A program made the position numbers and the translations under genes. Shown here in pieces: positions 1 to 5,854 of a stretch of 6,891 nucleotides of DNA. Origin of the DNA: Gammaproteobacteria bacterium (GTDB taxonomy: Bacteria; Pseudomonadota; Gammaproteobacteria; Pseudomonadales; JAUIKI01). The notes beneath the pieces are model-generated. The model did not search any database and was not told where the DNA came from. It worked only from the letters and a program-made list of their open reading frames with translations. Position 1 is the first letter of the stretch; every line of letters begins with the position of its first letter. The stretch is taken from positions 1-6,891 of the forward strand of contig JAUIKI010000078.1 in assembly GCA_030430875.1 (NCBI GenBank), given 5' to 3'.

Positions 1-23
1 CAGAATCAAATTGGAGACATAAT

Positions 24-1946
24 ATGAGTAAAATTATCGGAATTGACTTAGGAACAACTAACTCTTGCGTTGCAATCATGGAAGGTGGAAAACCTAAAGT
101 TATTGAAAATGCAGAAGGTACCCGAACAACACCATCGACTGTTGCTTATTCTGACGACAATGAAGTATTAGTAGGACAATCAGCAAAAAGACAGGCAGTC
201 ACTAACCCTAAAAACACCCTTTTTGCAGTCAAACGTCTCATTGGTCGAAAATTCAAAGATGATGTCGTGCAAAAGGATATCAAAATTGTGCCTTATGAAA
301 TTACCGCTGCTGAAAACGGTGACGCTTGGGTCGCTGTAAAAGGCGAAAAAATGGCTCCTCCACAAATTTCTGCTCAAATTTTAAAAAAAATGAAGAAAAC
401 AGCCGAAGACTATCTCGGTGAAGAAGTTAAAGAAGCCGTTATCACTGTCCCTGCTTATTTTAACGATTCTCAGCGTCAAGCCACTAAAGACGCTGGTCGC
501 ATCGCAGGCCTTGATGTCAAACGAATTATCAATGAGCCAACAGCTGCAGCCCTTGCCTATGGCATGGACAAAAAACGTGGTGACTCAACCATTGCCGTTT
601 ATGATTTAGGTGGTGGAACATTTGATGTATCAATCATTGAAATTGCTGAAGTTGATGACGAACATCAATTTGAAGTGCTTGCCACAAATGGTGATACATT
701 CTTAGGTGGTGAAGATTTTGATGTGCGCATCATTGACTACCTGGCTGATGAATTCAAAAAAGAAACTAGCATTGATTTACACAGTGATCCTTTAGCACTG
801 CAACGCCTTAAAGAAGCTGCCGAAAAAGCAAAAATTGAACTATCTTCTAGTCAACAAACAGATGTTAATCTACCTTACATTACTGCTGACAACACAGGGC
901 CAAAACATCTTAATGTTAAGTTGACTCGCTCAAAATTAGAAGCCCTCGTTGAAGACTTAGTGAAACGAACAATCGGCCCATGCGAAACGGCATTAAAAGA
1001 CGCTGGTATAAAAGCAAGTGATATTACTGATATCATTTTAGTTGGTGGTCAAACTCGCATGCCATTAGTTCAAGATAAAGTGAAAACATTTTTCGGCAAA
1101 GAACCTCGCCGTGATGTAAACCCAGATGAAGCAGTCGCTATTGGTGCTGCAATTCAAGGAGCAGTCTTGTCAGGTGATGTGAAAGATGTCTTATTACTTG
1201 ATGTCACCCCATTGTCTTTGGGAATTGAGACACAAGGTCAAGTGATGACTGCTCTGATCGAAAAAAACACCACCATCCCAACCAAGAAATCACAAATTTT
1301 CTCAACGGCTGAAGATAACCAAACAGCAGTGACAATTCATGTTCTTCAAGGTGAACGCAAACGTGTTGAAGGCAACAAATCTCTGGGTCGGTTTGATTTA
1401 GCTGACATTCCACCGGCACCACGTGGCATGCCTCAAGTTGAAGTAACATTTGACATTGATGCAAATGGTATATTGCATGTTTCAGCAAAAGACAAAAATA
1501 CCGGCAAAGAACAATCAATTGTCATCAAGGCCTCTAGCGGACTTTCTGATGATGAGATTGAGAAAATGGTGAAAGATGCTGAAGCTCATGCTGAAGATGA
1601 TCGCAAGTTTGAGGAAATGGTTGGAGTTCGCAACCAAGCTGACGGCCTTCTCCACTCTACCAAGAAAATAGTAGAAGAAGCTGGCGACAAAATCAGTGAG
1701 GATGAAAAATCCAGCATTGAAACAGCCATTGCTGAATTAGAAACTGCCATCAAGTCTGATGAGAAAGAACTTATTGAAGAAAAAACAAAAGCATTAAGTG
1801 AAATATCAGCGAATCTTGCTCAAAAAACGTATCAATCAGCTGAACAAGGTCAAGCAGAACCAGAACCTGGGCAAGAGCAAGCACAATCCGCAGATGATGC
1901 TGTTGACGCTGAATTTGAAGAAGTAAATGATGATGAGAAAAAGTAG
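24..1946 (+). CDS. dnaK: Molecular chaperone DnaK (Hsp70)
   Basis: Cytosolic ATP-dependent Hsp70 chaperone that binds exposed hydrophobic segments of clients, with DnaJ as co-chaperone and GrpE as nucleotide exchanger. The 640-residue product is full length (E. coli DnaK is 638). Visible landmarks: phosphate-binding loop GIDLGTTNS (residues 6-14), VPAYFNDSQRQATKDAG (142-158), DLGGGTF with the autophosphorylation-type Thr199, ILVGGQTRMP (338-347), and the interdomain linker VLLLD (389-393) followed by the substrate-binding domain. The C-terminus is a Gln/Glu/Ala-rich disordered tail ending in an EEV-type acidic motif (EFEEVNDDEKK), as in proteobacterial DnaK. The start is well set: GGAGA at 13-17 lies six bases before the ATG. 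Only 23 bases upstream are present, so a preceding grpE or heat-shock promoter cannot be judged. A terminator follows the stop. Nothing looks truncated or frameshifted. Confidence 0.99.
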   Translation: MSKIIGIDLGTTNSCVAIMEGGKPKVIENAEGTRTTPSTVAYSDDNEVLVGQSAKRQAVTNPKNTLFAVKRLIGRKFKDDVVQKDIKIVPYEITAAENGDAWVAVKGEKMAPPQISAQILKKMKKTAEDYLGEEVKEAVITVPAYFNDSQRQATKDAGRIAGLDVKRIINEPTAAALAYGMDKKRGDSTIAVYDLGGGTFDVSIIEIAEVDDEHQFEVLATNGDTFLGGEDFDVRIIDYLADEFKKETSIDLHSDPLALQRLKEAAEKAKIELSSSQQTDVNLPYITADNTGPKHLNVKLTRSKLEALVEDLVKRTIGPCETALKDAGIKASDITDIILVGGQTRMPLVQDKVKTFFGKEPRRDVNPDEAVAIGAAIQGAVLSGDVKDVLLLDVTPLSLGIETQGQVMTALIEKNTTIPTKKSQIFSTAEDNQTAVTIHVLQGERKRVEGNKSLGRFDLADIPPAPRGMPQVEVTFDIDANGILHVSAKDKNTGKEQSIVIKASSGLSDDEIEKMVKDAEAHAEDDRKFEEMVGVRNQADGLLHSTKKIVEEAGDKISEDEKSSIETAIAELETAIKSDEKELIEEKTKALSEISANLAQKTYQSAEQGQAEPEPGQEQAQSADDAVDAEFEEVNDDEKK

Positions 1947-1973
1947 AAACATCATCCATAAAATGAATGAGTT

Positions 1974-2007
1974 AAACACAGGTGTCCTGGCGCCTGTGTT
2001 TTGTTGT
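1974..2007 (+). terminator. Intrinsic terminator after dnaK
   Basis: Inverted repeat AAACACAGGTG (1974-1984) / CGCCTGTGTTT (1991-2001), 11 pairs with one G-U, a six-base loop (tcctgg), then a T-rich tail TTTTGTTGT overlapping the end of the stem. It begins 27 bases after the dnaK stop. The T tail is interrupted by G, so it may be leaky and allow some read-through into dnaJ. Confidence 0.75.
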
Positions 2008-2020
2008 AAGAATTTTTTCC

Positions 2021-2052
2021 ACTCATCCGCCAAATGATTTCAGCGGATGAGT
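2021..2052. repeat. Perfect 10-bp inverted repeat in the dnaK-dnaJ spacer
   Basis: ACTCATCCGC (2021-2030) and GCGGATGAGT (2043-2052) are exact reverse complements around a 12-base loop. A T6 run lies on the 5' side (2013-2018) and no T run follows on either strand, so it is not a standard intrinsic terminator. It does not match the CIRCE element consensus (TTAGCACTC-N9-GAGTGCTAA). It could be an operator, a transcript-end stabilising hairpin for dnaK mRNA, or a copy of a dispersed palindrome. Its role is unknown. Confidence 0.6.
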
Positions 2053-2160
2053 AACGCTTCATTCACATAACTGCTTGGATTTAACTATTTTTTTACGTCA
2101 AGTAAAGCAAATAAAATAAAACAGACTAAGCTATATTGGTTCTGACAATGGTTATTGATT

Positions 2161-3300
2161 ATGTCAAAAAAAGATTATTACGATGTATTAGGTGTTGATC
2201 AAAGCGCAAGTGAATCTGACATCAAAAAAGCATTTCGACGCTTAGCCATGAAATGTCATCCAGATCGAAATCCAGATGACAAAGCAGCTGAAGAGAAATT
2301 TAAAGAGATTAATGAGGCATATGAAATTTTAGCCGATGAAAAAAAACGTGCTGCTTACGATCAATATGGTCATGCGGGCGTTGATCCAAACATGGGCGGA
2401 GGTGGATTCTCATCACACAGCAACTTTAGTGACATTTTTGGGGATGTTTTTGGAGATATCTTCGGAGGTAGTGGTGGATCTTCTCGACAACGCTCAAGCC
2501 GAGTACAGCGCGGTGCTGACCTAAAATATACCCTTGATTTAGATTTAGAAGATGCCGCACATGGTACAGATGTCAAAATTCGCGTACCAAAATCAAAACG
2601 TTGTGATGATTGTGATGGTTCTGGCGCTAAAAAAGGATCCAAACCCGTTGACTGCTCTATGTGTGGTGGAGCGGGTCAAGTCAGGATGCAACAAGGTTTT
2701 TTTGCGATACAACAAACCTGTCCACGCTGTCATGGCCAAGGAAAAACCGTCAAAGATCCATGCACAACGTGTCGAGGCGAAGGCCGTGTCAAAGAACAAA
2801 AAAATCTATCCGTAAAAATCCCACCTGGCGTGGATAACGATGACAATATTCGTTTATCAGGTGAAGGTGATGCCGGACTGCATGGCGGACCAGCTGGAGA
2901 TTTATACATTCAAATTCGCGTCAATGAGCATAAAATTTTTACACGTAGTGGTACTAATTTATATTGTGACGTGCCGATTAGTTTTGTTGACGCAGCACTG
3001 GGTGGCGAACTTGAAGTACCAACATTAGATGGCCGAGTTAAATTAAAAATTCCAGCAGAAACACAAACCGACAAACAATTTCGCATTCGTCACAAAGGTG
3101 TTCGCTCAATTCGTGACGGTTCAATTGGCGACCTCATTTGTAAAGTCATCATAGAAACTCCTGTGAAGCTGGATAAACACCAAAAAGATTTGTTAAAGCA
3201 ATTTCAAGATGCCTTAGAAAAAAATACCAACAAGCATGCACCAAAAACAAATGGCTGGTTTGATGGCGTAAAAAAGTTTTTTGAAGACATGAAATTCTAG
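2161..3300 (+). CDS. dnaJ: Chaperone protein DnaJ (Hsp40, class A)
   Basis: Cytosolic J-domain co-chaperone that delivers clients to DnaK and stimulates its ATPase. The product has 379 residues (E. coli 376). Domains in order: J-domain (about 3-70) with the HPD motif at 33-35; Gly/Phe-rich segment (about 77-106) with a DIFGDVFGDIFGG motif; zinc-binding region with all four CxxCxGxG repeats (Cys147/150, 164/167, 186/189, 200/203); C-terminal client-binding domains to the end. ATG 2161 gives the standard MSKKDYYDVLGV start. An in-frame TTG at 2155 would add only two residues and is unlikely. No purine-rich Shine-Dalgarno is evident in the 20 bases before the ATG. The 214-base spacer from dnaK contains a terminator, so dnaJ probably has its own promoter. 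TATATT at 2132-2137 is a possible -10 box, but no good -35 or heat-shock-sigma (CCCCAT-type) element is seen. dapB follows 10 bases after the stop. Confidence 0.98.
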   Translation: MSKKDYYDVLGVDQSASESDIKKAFRRLAMKCHPDRNPDDKAAEEKFKEINEAYEILADEKKRAAYDQYGHAGVDPNMGGGGFSSHSNFSDIFGDVFGDIFGGSGGSSRQRSSRVQRGADLKYTLDLDLEDAAHGTDVKIRVPKSKRCDDCDGSGAKKGSKPVDCSMCGGAGQVRMQQGFFAIQQTCPRCHGQGKTVKDPCTTCRGEGRVKEQKNLSVKIPPGVDNDDNIRLSGEGDAGLHGGPAGDLYIQIRVNEHKIFTRSGTNLYCDVPISFVDAALGGELEVPTLDGRVKLKIPAETQTDKQFRIRHKGVRSIRDGSIGDLICKVIIETPVKLDKHQKDLLKQFQDALEKNTNKHAPKTNGWFDGVKKFFEDMKF

Positions 3301-3310
3301 GGGAGAAATC

Positions 3311-4108
3311 ATGACACGGATCGCAATTGCAGGCGCTGCTGGCAGAATGGGTTGCATGTTAATCAAAGCAGCTCATCAACATGCTAATAGCAAGCTAACT
3401 GCAGCAATCGTCCGATCCAAATCATCTAAATTTGGCCTAGATGCCGGTGAGCTTGCCGGTATTGATCGCATTGGCATTAAAACCACAGGTAGCTTAAGTG
3501 GTGTTACTGATGATTTTGATGTATTAATCGATTTCACCAATCCACAAACAACACTGCAAAATCTCACGATCTGCCAAACATCTCAAAAAGCTATTGTCAT
3601 CGGCACAACAGGCTTTAGTCTCGATGAAAAACAAATTATCCATGAAGCTGCTCAATCAATTCCAATTGTTTTTGCCCCGAACATGAGCATTGGTGTTAAC
3701 TTACTCATTCAATTATTACAACAAGCTGCAACTGTGTTAGGCGACTCTGCCGACATTGAGATCATTGAATCTCATCACCGCAACAAAATTGATGCGCCCT
3801 CAGGAACTGCATTACAAATGGGGGAAGCAATCGCTAAAACCTTACAGAAAAATTTATCCGAACAAGGCGTTTATACTCGTCATGGCATTATCGGCAAACG
3901 TCCTAAAGGTAGCATTGGATTTTCCACGATTCGGGCAGGAGACATTGTTGGTGAACACACTGCACTATTCGCCTGCGAAGGTGAACGCTTAGAAATCACT
4001 CACAAAGCTACCGACCGTCTTGCGTTTGCAAAAGGTGCAGTTCGCGCCGCAATTTGGTTAAGCAGCAAATCAGCTGGGCTTTATGATATGCAAGATGTCT
4101 TGAAGTGA
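3311..4108 (+). CDS. dapB: 4-hydroxy-tetrahydrodipicolinate reductase
   Basis: Cytosolic NAD(P)H-dependent reductase that converts the DapA product to tetrahydrodipicolinate, on the way to meso-diaminopimelate (peptidoglycan) and lysine. The product has 265 residues, close to the usual size (E. coli 273). Visible features: N-terminal Rossmann nucleotide loop GAAGRMG (8-14), IGTTGF (97-102), APNMSIGVN (122-130), and the family signature ESHHRNKIDAPSGTA (153-167) with the catalytic His155 and Lys159 and the substrate-binding SGT. The C-terminus SAGLYDMQDVLK matches the family's usual ending, so the gene is complete. GGGAG at 3301-3305 sits five bases before the ATG and starts right after the dnaJ stop, so dnaJ and dapB are very likely one transcript. 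In many gammaproteobacteria carAB follows dapB; here the next genes are convergent and unrelated. Confidence 0.98.
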   Translation: MTRIAIAGAAGRMGCMLIKAAHQHANSKLTAAIVRSKSSKFGLDAGELAGIDRIGIKTTGSLSGVTDDFDVLIDFTNPQTTLQNLTICQTSQKAIVIGTTGFSLDEKQIIHEAAQSIPIVFAPNMSIGVNLLIQLLQQAATVLGDSADIEIIESHHRNKIDAPSGTALQMGEAIAKTLQKNLSEQGVYTRHGIIGKRPKGSIGFSTIRAGDIVGEHTALFACEGERLEITHKATDRLAFAKGAVRAAIWLSSKSAGLYDMQDVLK

Positions 4109-4196
4109 ATCAACTGATTGTAGTTGTCAGTGCCAAATTGATTGCTTAATACAACGATAACCTAAAGTCTTTGTAGCAAAAGAGACTAAAGACATG

Positions 4197-4237
4197 CCAG
4201 TGACTTAATCTAAAAGCCTGTGTGATTAAATCACTGG
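4197..4237. repeat. Large hairpin between convergent dapB and peptide gene
   Basis: CCAGTGACTTAATC (4197-4210) pairs with GATTAAATCACTGG (4224-4237): 14 positions with a single C/A mismatch and a 13-base loop. A smaller inverted repeat, GTCTTT (4167-4172) / AAAGAC (4188-4193), lies just before it. Because the structure separates two genes that face each other, it may stop transcription from both sides. Neither strand has a clear T run after the stem, so a plain intrinsic terminator is not shown. A dispersed palindromic repeat is the main alternative. Confidence 0.55.
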
Positions 4238-4250
4238 TAAAGGCTGTAAA

Positions 4251-4448
4251 CTAGCAACCACACTCAATGATTTTACAATAGTTCGCGTAGATATCGTAGA
4301 CGATATTTTCAGCATCTTTTTTGCATTGTTCTGCTGTTTTACCTGAAGCAAGGCACTTAGCTTTTCCCACACTACCGCTAGGAAATGCCTGTATATTTGC
4401 TGAAAATAAACCCATTAAAGCCACTAACATTATCATTTTTTTCATCAT
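4251..4448 (-). CDS. Small secreted Cys-rich peptide, copy 1
   Basis: A 65-residue unrecognised protein. An N-terminal signal peptide (MMKKMIMLVALMGLFSA..., about 21 residues) ends in NIQA, giving a predicted signal peptidase I cut before FPSGS and a mature peptide of about 44 residues. The mature part contains five cysteines (FPSGSVGKAKC, then EQC, NYC, IEC, GC at the very end), suggesting disulphide bonding in the periplasm or outside the cell. The start is placed by GGAG (4457-4454, - strand), five bases before ATG 4448; the next codon (4445) is also ATG and equally possible. A farther in-frame ATG at 4481 would put the ribosome site inside the gene and spoil the signal peptide, so it was not used. 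It is the downstream member of a tandem pair; no clear terminator separates it from copy 2. A TTGACA at 4542-4537 (- strand) is an isolated -35-like match without a well-spaced -10. Function unknown. Confidence 0.72.
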   Translation of the reverse strand: MMKKMIMLVALMGLFSANIQAFPSGSVGKAKCLASGKTAEQCKKDAENIVYDIYANYCKIIECGC

Positions 4449-4481
4449 TTCTTCTCCAACATGGTTAATATAAAGTTTCAT
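4381..4481 (-). repeat. 101-bp identical leader/signal repeat, copy A
   Basis: Identical at all 101 positions to 4746-4846 (offset 365). It spans the 5' leader, the GGAGAAG ribosome site, the start codons and the whole signal peptide up to the first two bases of the proline codon of the mature peptide. The match stops abruptly at 4481 on the upstream side, and falls to 22 of 28 matches on the downstream side (4353-4380 against 4718-4745). Confidence 0.95.
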
Positions 4482-4585
4482 TGTTTTTTATTGAAAAGCT
4501 CCAACGTACAGTATCAGCAATCTAAACTGCGCTGACTGTCAACATCCTAAAAAGCCACAATTAAATTCAAAAATATGAATTTTCT

Positions 4586-4813
4586 TTAGGGAATGTAGCC
4601 AGAAGGATTAGTACATTCGCCATCAATGAATTTGCAAAATTCCGACGCGATTGTTTCTGCAATCATTAATCCACTTCTACACTTCTCCCTGTCTGCTTCT
4701 GTTTTAGCATTATTAATACACTTCGCTTTTGCTACACTACCACTGGGAAATGCCTGTATATTTGCTGAAAATAAACCCATTAAAGCCACTAACATTATCA
4801 TTTTTTTCATCAT
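4586..4813 (-). CDS. Small secreted Cys-rich peptide, copy 2
   Basis: A 75-residue unrecognised protein, tandem paralogue of the gene at 4251-4448. The signal peptide is identical to copy 1 and a cut after NIQA is predicted, giving a mature peptide of about 54 residues. The mature part starts FPSGSVAKAKC and has four cysteines (KAKC, EKC, EFC, GEC), then a short tail TNPSGYIP that copy 1 lacks. Cysteine spacing is C-x12-C-x14-C-x6-C, against C-x9-C-x15-C-x4-C for the first four of copy 1, so the scaffold is kept while most other residues differ. The start is set by GGAG (4822-4819, - strand), five bases before ATG 4813; ATG 4810 is the alternative. It lies 137 bases upstream of copy 1 in the same direction. 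A weak AT-only inverted repeat (4563-4582) follows its stop. CATAAT at 4872-4867 (- strand) could be a -10 box, but no good -35 is seen. Function unknown: secreted effector, toxin-like, inhibitor or bacteriocin-like roles are all guesses. Confidence 0.72.
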   Translation of the reverse strand: MMKKMIMLVALMGLFSANIQAFPSGSVAKAKCINNAKTEADREKCRSGLMIAETIASEFCKFIDGECTNPSGYIP

Positions 4814-4846
4814 TTCTTCTCCAACATGGTTAATATAAAGTTTCAT
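4746..4846 (-). repeat. 101-bp identical leader/signal repeat, copy B
   Basis: Second copy of the block at 4381-4481, in the same orientation. It carries the leader, ribosome site and signal-peptide codons of the upstream peptide gene. Sequence beyond 4846 has no resemblance to that beyond 4481, so the promoters, if they lie there, are not shared. Confidence 0.95.
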
Positions 4847-5145
4847 CTTTTAACACGATAACAATCATTATGTCGTAGCAATCGTATTAGCGGTTCAAAT
4901 TGATTTATTCGTTCTGCTATACAATAAATACGATATAACGAAGCCATTCTAAGAACTAGCACAAGTAATATCCGAGAATATTATCTAAAATAAGGTGGTT
5001 ACACAGTTTTTATCGGGCTGAAATTTTAAAGTTCAGGGGGAAGATTAAGATACTCACACTGACAATTTAAAACTGCTGCAAATAAACGACTACGCTCACG
5101 CATAACGTTCAATAGCATGGATCAGAATAACACGCGCTAGATCAG
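4847..5145. other. Intergenic region without a convincing gene
   Basis: About 300 bases of AT-rich DNA between the peptide genes and the YaiI-family gene, expected to hold the copy 2 promoter. It contains a small inverted repeat TAATAT (4966-4971) / ATATTA (4978-4983) and a 30-codon open frame on the - strand (5118-5026). No intrinsic terminator with a T run is seen for the YaiI-family gene, and no RNA gene is recognised. Confidence 0.6.
5026..5118 (-). other. 30-codon open frame, possible repeat-borne fragment
   Basis: Open frame from ATG 5118 to TAA 5026-5028, translating to a peptide that begins MLLNVMRERSRLFAAV and ends NLPPEL, with a CQC in between. There is no Shine-Dalgarno upstream of the ATG and an in-frame stop lies just before it. 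The composition looks more protein-like than random AT-rich DNA, so it may be a fragment of a coding or repeat sequence spread in the genome. It is too short to call a gene. Confidence 0.25.
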
Positions 5146-5586
5146 CTATTTATTTAAGAATTTATCCAAGTGGTTAGCAAAGGCTTGTCGATCACGTTGA
5201 CTCAATGGTGGCGGACCACCTGTTTGCACACCACTGGAACGCATCGTTTCCATGAAATCACGTAAATTGAGACGAGCACCAATGTCATTTTTTGAAAACA
5301 ACTCACCTCGATGGCTGAGTGCATGCCCCTCTTTAGCAATCACTTCAGCTGCCAATGGAATATCACTGGTAATCACAAGATCTCCAGGATTGATTCTTTT
5401 GACAATTTCATTGTCAGCAACATCAAATCCAGAAGCAACTTGCAGCATGTTAATGTATCGAGACGAAGGCGTATACAACGGCTGATTAGCGACTAATGTG
5501 AGCTCTATTTGGACGCGCTGCGCGGCTCGAAATAAAATATCTTTAATAACAACAGGACAAGCGTCTGCATCCACCCATATTTTCAT
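5146..5586 (-). CDS. yaiI: YaiI/YqxD family protein (DUF188, UPF0178)
   Basis: A 146-residue soluble protein of the widespread YaiI/YqxD family (E. coli YaiI is about 152 residues). The family is thought to have a PIN-like nuclease fold, but its biological role is not established. Characteristic segments are present: N-terminal MKIWVDADACPV with the acidic Asp6/Asp8, LVANQP, GFDVADNEIV, GDLVITSDIPLA with further acidic residues, HRGELF, NLRDFMETMRSSG, and TGGPPPLSQRDRQAFANHLDKFL near the end. The acidic residues are those expected to bind metal if it is a nuclease; that is inference. The ATG at 5586 gives the family's standard N-terminus; its ribosome site is weak (AGAG). An 11-base direct repeat lies 43-74 bases upstream of the start and may be a regulator site. 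The upstream neighbour on the same strand is a hydrolase 268 bases away, so an independent promoter is likely. Confidence 0.93.
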   Translation of the reverse strand: MKIWVDADACPVVIKDILFRAAQRVQIELTLVANQPLYTPSSRYINMLQVASGFDVADNEIVKRINPGDLVITSDIPLAAEVIAKEGHALSHRGELFSKNDIGARLNLRDFMETMRSSGVQTGGPPPLSQRDRQAFANHLDKFLNK

Positions 5587-5626
5587 TGGTTACTCTGTCG
5601 ATTGGATTTCATGTGGCCATGCTTTC

Positions 5627-5660
5627 ACTGTAACACTGCGGTTATTAAGTGTAACACTGC
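5627..5660. promoter_or_regulatory. Paired 11-bp direct repeat, candidate operator
   Basis: TGTAACACTGC occurs at 5629-5639 and again at 5650-5660, exactly 21 bases apart (about two helical turns). The second copy sits in a perfect palindrome AGTGT-A-ACACT (5648-5658); the first has the same palindrome with one mismatched pair. The position upstream of the YaiI-family gene fits a dimeric regulator binding cooperatively on one DNA face. No specific regulator is recognised. Confidence 0.4.
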
Positions 5661-5828
5661 CAAAAAAAACAGGATTCAAGCGCATATTTTGCAAATAATT
5701 CAGTCGCCGTTATCTCACCCTGATTTGCTTAGCAACATGTGCCACACAAACACTGTCCCTTTCTGTGAATTGTATCTGACATGTTTCTGTTCTAGTAATT
5801 AGTGGGGCTAGCCCAATCCTATGATATC

Positions 5829-5846
5829 AAAACTTGTGCAACACAA
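5829..5846 (-). terminator. Weak possible terminator after the hydrolase
   Basis: On the - strand, TTGTG-TTG-CACAA (5846-5834) forms a five-pair stem with a three-base loop, followed by GTTTT. It begins eight bases after the hydrolase stop codon. The stem is short with only two G-C pairs, so it is a tentative call. Confidence 0.3.
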
Positions 5847-5854
5847 TGACTCAT

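Noticed and set aside
1204..1518. 104-codon open frame on the - strand inside dnaK
   Set aside because: It lies wholly antisense to a clearly conserved dnaK region; its Leu/Cys/His-rich translation is typical of a shadow frame.
1771..2033. Two overlapping - strand frames across the dnaK 3' end
   Set aside because: They overlap the dnaK tail and its terminator, have no ribosome site, and one reads through the terminator stem.
4449..4481. Upstream in-frame ATG adding 11 residues (MKLYINHVGEE) to the peptide genes
   Set aside because: The strong GGAGAAG ribosome site falls inside this extension, and the added residues would precede and disrupt a normal signal peptide.
4510..4542. Promoter for peptide copy 1 (TTGACA with GATACT)
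   Set aside because: The -35-like TTGACA is perfect, but the best -10-like match is 21 bases away and matches only four of six positions, so it was not listed as a feature.
4626..4838. 70-codon + strand frame antisense to peptide copy 2
   Set aside because: It is a shadow of the - strand gene. Only the - strand reading gives a ribosome site, a signal peptide and a conserved paralogue.
4246..4846. CRISPR array or mobile element suggested by the 101-base repeat
   Set aside because: There are only two copies, and the repeat coincides with the leader and signal-peptide coding of paralogous genes. No transposase, terminal inverted repeats or regular spacers are seen.
5734..5785. Inverted repeat AACATGT / ACATGTT with a 38-base loop
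   Set aside because: Each arm is nearly self-palindromic and the loop is long, so the pairing is weak evidence for a structure.
5252..5802. Several + strand open frames of 61-77 codons over and beside the YaiI-family gene
   Set aside because: Most are antisense to the conserved - strand gene. The one extending into the gap (5602-5802) has no ribosome site and covers the candidate operator repeats.
5805..5814. Self-complementary GGGCTAGCCC
   Set aside because: It has no loop and no T run, and a 10-base palindrome can occur by chance; there is no support for a function.
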